Positions 60,032 to 64,000 of a DNA stretch of 64,000 bases are shown piece by piece. Made by a program: the position numbers and the translations under genes. Source of the DNA: Isoetes taiwanensis (lineage: Eukaryota; Streptophyta; Lycopodiopsida; Isoetales; Isoetaceae); assembly GCA_021234155.1 (NCBI GenBank), contig JAJEKV010000011.1, positions 21,036,677 through 21,100,676 on the forward strand, in the 5' to 3' direction. Each line of letters begins with the position of its first letter. Positions within the stretch are counted from its first letter, which is position 1. The notes under the pieces were generated by a model that saw nothing but the letters and a program-made list of their open reading frames with translations, was not told the DNA's origin and ran no database searches.

Positions 60032-60268
60032 GGAGTTGGAAGAGAACATCAGTTTGACAAACAATTTTGAACAGCTGAATATCTATAGCATGAAAGCCTA
60101 CACGGCTGATTATCAATGTTTAAGTTTGATGGTTTTCGGAGAACAAGGCAAAATATTTTATGCCTTTCTGCATGAAAGTTTCTGCATGAAGGGAACTTCT
60201 TAAATTCCAATCTTTCATATGCCAGAAAAAACCTAAATGAATACGCATTTGCATTACTTGCATTGCAA

Positions 60269-60987
60269 CTCATAAATTATATGTTAAACAAGTGCTAGAT
60301 AGATCCATAAAAAAGGGTAATTTATAAGAATGCCCCTGTTCTGTGCCTGCGGCAAAAAATCGACAAAATTTTCCTTCCTTTTCAATCTATTCAGTGAATC
60401 TACATGTGCTCCGGAGTTATGGAGCAATTTCACGCAATTATCCTTAAACTGTGCATTCAAATTCAACTCCTTTCCCATTTCTTACCACACATCCAAGCAG
60501 CTTGATTATAGCTTTGTCAAGACCCTTCATTGGGATTGGAGTTGAATTGCTTGTCATGTTTCTTCTTCGTACGCCTCTTCTATCTGGCATATTTTCAAAA
60601 TTTAATTGTCTTCTTTTGCAGCATTTTTGTAGTCTATTGAGCTTGCAAGAACCACCAGCAACATGGAGAATCCGACAAAGCAATAGATTACGAACTTAAC
60701 GATGGTGAATGGAGAGCTTGAGGGCGATGTCGTCGAGATTCTTCAGAAGAATTGGGGGTCAATTTTTTGTCGAGGCACTGAACAAAGACCAAGGGCATTT
60801 TGATAATTTAATAAAATATAAGGGTATTTTGACAATTTTTCCAAAATACAAGGGCATTTTTATAAATTTCCCTAAAAAAAAAGGGTGCATGGGTAAGTTT
60901 TAGAAGCACAAATTGATCAACTTAGAAGCATTACAACTCATAAATTATATGTTAACAAGTGCTAGATAGATCCATAAAAAAAGGGTA
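60269..60987. repeat. direct repeats flanking ~610 bp
   Basis: CAACTCATAAATTATATGTT... and GTGCTAGATAGATCCATAAA occur at 60269-60318 and again at 60931-60983. The DNA between has an AAGGGCATTTT(T)AT-type triplicated motif (60791-60880) and no recognised gene. The layout suggests a duplication or an insertion with long flanks. Confidence 0.65.
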
Positions 60988-61034
60988 CATGAGTAAGTTT
61001 TAGAAACACGAATTAATCAACTTACAAATGGCAT

Positions 61035-61215
61035 TGCTCTTTTATTTTTAGTTCATTCCAATCCTTAAAATATGCTTGCCAATTTGGATTGAAATAGTGC
61101 ATCCCATAATGACACCAACATAAGTGTTCTATTTTTTATTCATACCAATCCTTAAAATATGCTTGCCAATTTGGATTGAAATAGTGTATCCCATAATGAC
61201 ACCAACATAAGTGCA
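61035..61215. repeat. ~93-bp tandem duplication
   Basis: AATCCTTAAAATATGCTTGC...TAATGACACCAACATAAGTG occurs twice, starting near 61058 and 61150, with one or two differences. Confidence 0.85.
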
Positions 61216-61340
61216 CCAAGTGTCTCTAGGTTCATACGAGCTCTTGTAGAAAAGCCACTCTCACAATTATCCCAAATTGGTTGATATCATAATATATACA
61301 AGAAATTTATGGCGGCGGTGCAAACACTTATGAGGAAAAT

Positions 61341-63282
61341 GTGGCAGAAGAGGTGAATCTAGATGAAGGCAAACTAGAGGAAGAGGATGAGGTAAGAAAT
61401 TCTAAAATTCTTAGTGCATGTGCAAAGGTTAATGATGACGATTTACTTATTCTAGATAGTGGAGCTGAAAAAACCATAACTTGCAACTCAAAATTGCTAA
61501 AGGATTGCAAAGGAGCTAAGGGTGGACATATCCAAGTTGGCAATGGAAACTTGCAGAGCATAGAAGATGTAGGAGTGCTGGAAATCTTTGATTTAGAAGG
61601 AAATGCATCGAATTTACAAAATGCATTGTGTGTTCCTAGTTTAATTAGAAATTTAATATTTGTATCACAACTTGTTGATATGGACTTCAAAGTAATTTTT
61701 GAACAGTTGCATTGTAAAGTGTTTGTAGGAAATAAATTGAAGTTTCTGGGAAAACGTGTTGGTGTTGGAATCAATGCACATTTTCTGGCAAATGTAAATA
61801 TGGCAACAATTCCAGATATTCTGACTTGGCATGAAAGACTAAGACATACTCACAGTAAGAATATTGAGTTAATGATAAGTCAGGGCCTGATACAGTCTTC
61901 AGACAGAAAATTGTCTAATCATGTTTGCAGGGGTTGTACGCTTGGAAAACATTGTAGACTGCCTTTTGCTAGATCGAAGGAAAGAGCCAAAGGAATCTTG
62001 GATCTTGTGCACACAGATCCTTGAGGTCCATTAAATGTGACATGCATATTTGGAAAACGTTATTTTATAACATTCACTGATGACTACAGTATAAAAACAA
62101 CAGTTTATTGCTTGAAGACAAAAAAATTAGCATTTGAAGCGTTTAAGACATTTGCAGCAGAAATGGAAACATCAACAGGGAGAAGAATTAAATGTGTACG
62201 GTCTGATAGAGGAGGAAAGTATCTTTCTTGGAAATTTAAAAACTATTGTATAGAAAAGGGGATCAAGGGACAATATACTTGTAGTTATACACCTCAGCAG
62301 AATGGGATAGCAGAGAGGAAAAAGAAAAGTATTCTAAATGCCATAAGGGCTATACTAAAGTATGCTGGTCTCCCTAATTACCTTTGGGAAGAAGCAGTAA
62401 AGACTGCAATAATGATCCAAAATGCACTACCATCCAATGTGTTGAAAGGAAAAAGTCCTGAAGAAATGTGGTCAGGAAAACATGAAAATTTTGACAAATT
62501 CAGGGTGTTTGGCTGTTTGACATATGTACATGTTTCAGAGGAGATTAGATTGAATATGGTGAGTAGAGATGTTAAATGTGTAGAGAAGGAATTATACATA
62601 CAAAGGGGAATGTCTGCAAGACATGAGAAAGAAAATATGAATAAAGAAAGCTCAAAAAATCTAAGTAAGGAAGAAAAGCATGAGCATGTTGGTCATAATA
62701 ATGAAGTAGAACCAAGAGTTGGAATATAGTGATGATGATGACTCAGACAAAGAGGATGACAGACATGAAGAAACTGAAGATTTACCTGTTGAAACAGAAA
62801 ATAAGAAAAGAAAAATAGAGGGAGAAAGGCTTAGAGAAGAAGGGAAAGTTGATATAGAACACTATGGAAGAAGAAAAGATGGCAAAAGCAACAGTCTAGA
62901 TACTCAAACAAAGGAAAATCATGAAATTTTGATGGTGCTCGAAACTGGTGTGCCAGAAAATTTTGAGGAGGCAGTGACTAGTCTAGATGCTAACAAATGG
63001 AAAGAAGCTATGGAAGATGAGATGAACTCTTTCAAAAGGACATCTACATATGAGTTACTTGATATGCCAAAGGGGAAGAATATTGTTGGTAATAAATGGG
63101 TATACAAACTGAAACTCAATGCAGATGGAAGTCCAAAGCATAAAGCTGGACTAGTAGCCCCAAGGATATTCTCAAAAAAGAGGAATTGCAAGCATCAGCA
63201 TTTTGATATCTATGGCAAATGCACTGAACCACGAGCTACATCATATAGATGTTAGTACATCTTCCTCCCCCCCGCCGTGGAC

Positions 63283-63318
<36 letters not shown>

Positions 63319-64000
63319 CTTATCTTTCTAAATGCAGATCTTGAAGAAGAAATATTTATGAAAAAGGCACCTGGTTATGAAATTGGTGAGAACAAAGTCC
63401 GGAAATTGAAGAAAGCAGTTTATGGATTGAAACAGTCACCAAGGCAATGGTATAAATGCATAGATGGTTTTTTAAGAGAACAAGAATTCATAAAGATGAA
63501 TCATGATGGGAATATGTATATTTTCAAAGGTGGAGGAGACTTCTGCATTATTTCCATATATGTGGATGATTGTATAATGGTTGCAAATAGTACAAACATT
63601 CTAGATCATTGCAAACAAGTGTTGGAGAGGTACAAAATGACAGATTTAGGAGAGCTGAAACATTTTTTGGGAATTGAGGTATCTCGTGACAGGAATAAAA
63701 GGATAATCACTTTGTCACAAAGTAAATATATTGATTTAGTCTTGAGCAGATTCAATATGTAGGAGTGTAACTCGACAAACTAATTGTAACAGGAGCAAGA
63801 ATTCCAAAGGAAATGTATCCTAAAACAAAGCAGGAGCAAGAAGAGATGATGGAAATACCATATAGACCATTGGTGGGAAGCCTTTTGTATATTGTTAGTA
63901 ATAGGAGACCTGATATTGCTTTTATAGTTAATGTGCTTAGCAGGTACAATCATAATCCTGGAAAGGGTCATTGGCTAGCTGCAAAAAAGGTTCTGAGATA
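61341..64000 (+). pseudogene. Ty1/copia pol remnant, continuing past the right edge
   Basis: Domains in order. Protease LLILDSGAEKTIT (61441). Gag-pre-integrase LTWHERLRHTHSKNI and CRGCTLGKHCRLPF. Integrase with HTD (the next W is a TGA stop at 62022), FTDDYS, RSDRGGKYLS and PQQNGIAERKKKSILN. After a stop at 62727 and an acidic linker comes RT: WKEAMEDEMNSF, GNKWVYKLK. After a further break come FLNADLEEEIFMKKAPGYE, KAVYGLKQSPRQWY and IYVDDCIMVAN (the YVDD box), then a stop at 63760. The last frame, PYRPLVGSLLYIVSNRRPDI, is open to base 64000. Stops, a missing RT segment and an A-run at 63286-63314 make it inactive. Its LTRs are not in view. Confidence 0.92.
63286..63314. repeat. poly-A expansion inside the copia RT
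   Basis: About 28 A's immediately after GTGGACGTT (VDV), where a copia RT would read VDVKTAFLNG. The frame then resumes at FLNADL. Confidence 0.9.

Larger units (their letters stand above)
57790..60277 (+). repeat. right arm of the large inverted duplication
   Basis: Inverted copy of 49369-51740. It additionally holds a ~125-bp tandem duplication of the 3-prime flank (units from about 58907 and 59031, both with GATGTTGCTCATCAGGCAAC) and an 869-bp insert at 59163-60031. Confidence 0.88.

Overview
The window is nuclear DNA of a land plant. It holds genes with many short spliceosomal introns (a ribosomal protein eS24 gene, plant-type MAP kinase kinase exons), Ty3/gypsy and Ty1/copia elements, PIF/Harbinger and pogo DNA transposons, MITE-like hairpins and tRNA-derived short repeats. 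A Replitron-like HUH protein would fit a non-flowering plant such as a fern, lycophyte or bryophyte, but that is only a hint. Most of the 64 kb is transposable-element DNA, much of it nested.

Layout. 1-4350: no secure gene; nested tandem repeats near 2.5 kb. 4354-12284: a complete PIF/Harbinger element with 25-bp terminal inverted repeats (TIRs), a TGA target-site duplication (TSD), an uninterrupted 510-aa transposase, a decayed SANT/Myb-like partner and an embedded pogo/CENP-B-like transposase pseudogene. 12648-15940: a decayed gypsy copy split by a (CT)n microsatellite and a TTTTGTCAC-rich insert. 16.4-17.0 kb: a foldback repeat. 17.2-17.9 kb: two tRNA-related short repeats. 18157-20035: a GC-rich two-ORF module whose larger protein carries a Rep-type HUH nuclease signature. 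23140-29071: a 5.9-kb TIR element with an 8-bp TSD, inserted in a gypsy gag and carrying intron-containing but broken MAP kinase kinase exons.

33176-47709 is the most striking feature: a complete 14.5-kb Ty3/gypsy chromovirus on the minus strand (TSD TCATG, two ~1.59-kb LTRs, initiator-Met primer site, polypurine tract). Between the 5-prime LTR and gag it carries two extra gene cassettes. The first encodes a histone H3-like protein: it begins MARTKQTARK and ends with an H3 histone fold, with a long charged linker between them. The second encodes an unidentified protein with an acidic run. Each cassette has its own TATA-like box and, upstream of it, a pair of ~72-bp hairpin repeats. A long array in heat-shock-element phase lies between the second cassette and gag. 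This copy is damaged (frameshifts in the H3-like gene, stops in gag, loss of the protease region), so the family rather than this copy would be the functional unit.

49369-60277 is a large inverted duplication whose arms each carry a complete, apparently identical eS24 gene in opposite orientation; each arm has since gained its own ~0.85-kb insert. Between the arms lie a DUF21/CNNM gene fragment and a LINE fragment. 61341 to the right edge is a decayed Ty1/copia element that runs out of the window.

The probable host genes are the two eS24 copies; the MAP kinase kinase and DUF21 sequences look like fragments. All coordinates and domain calls come from reading the sequence; no database search was run.
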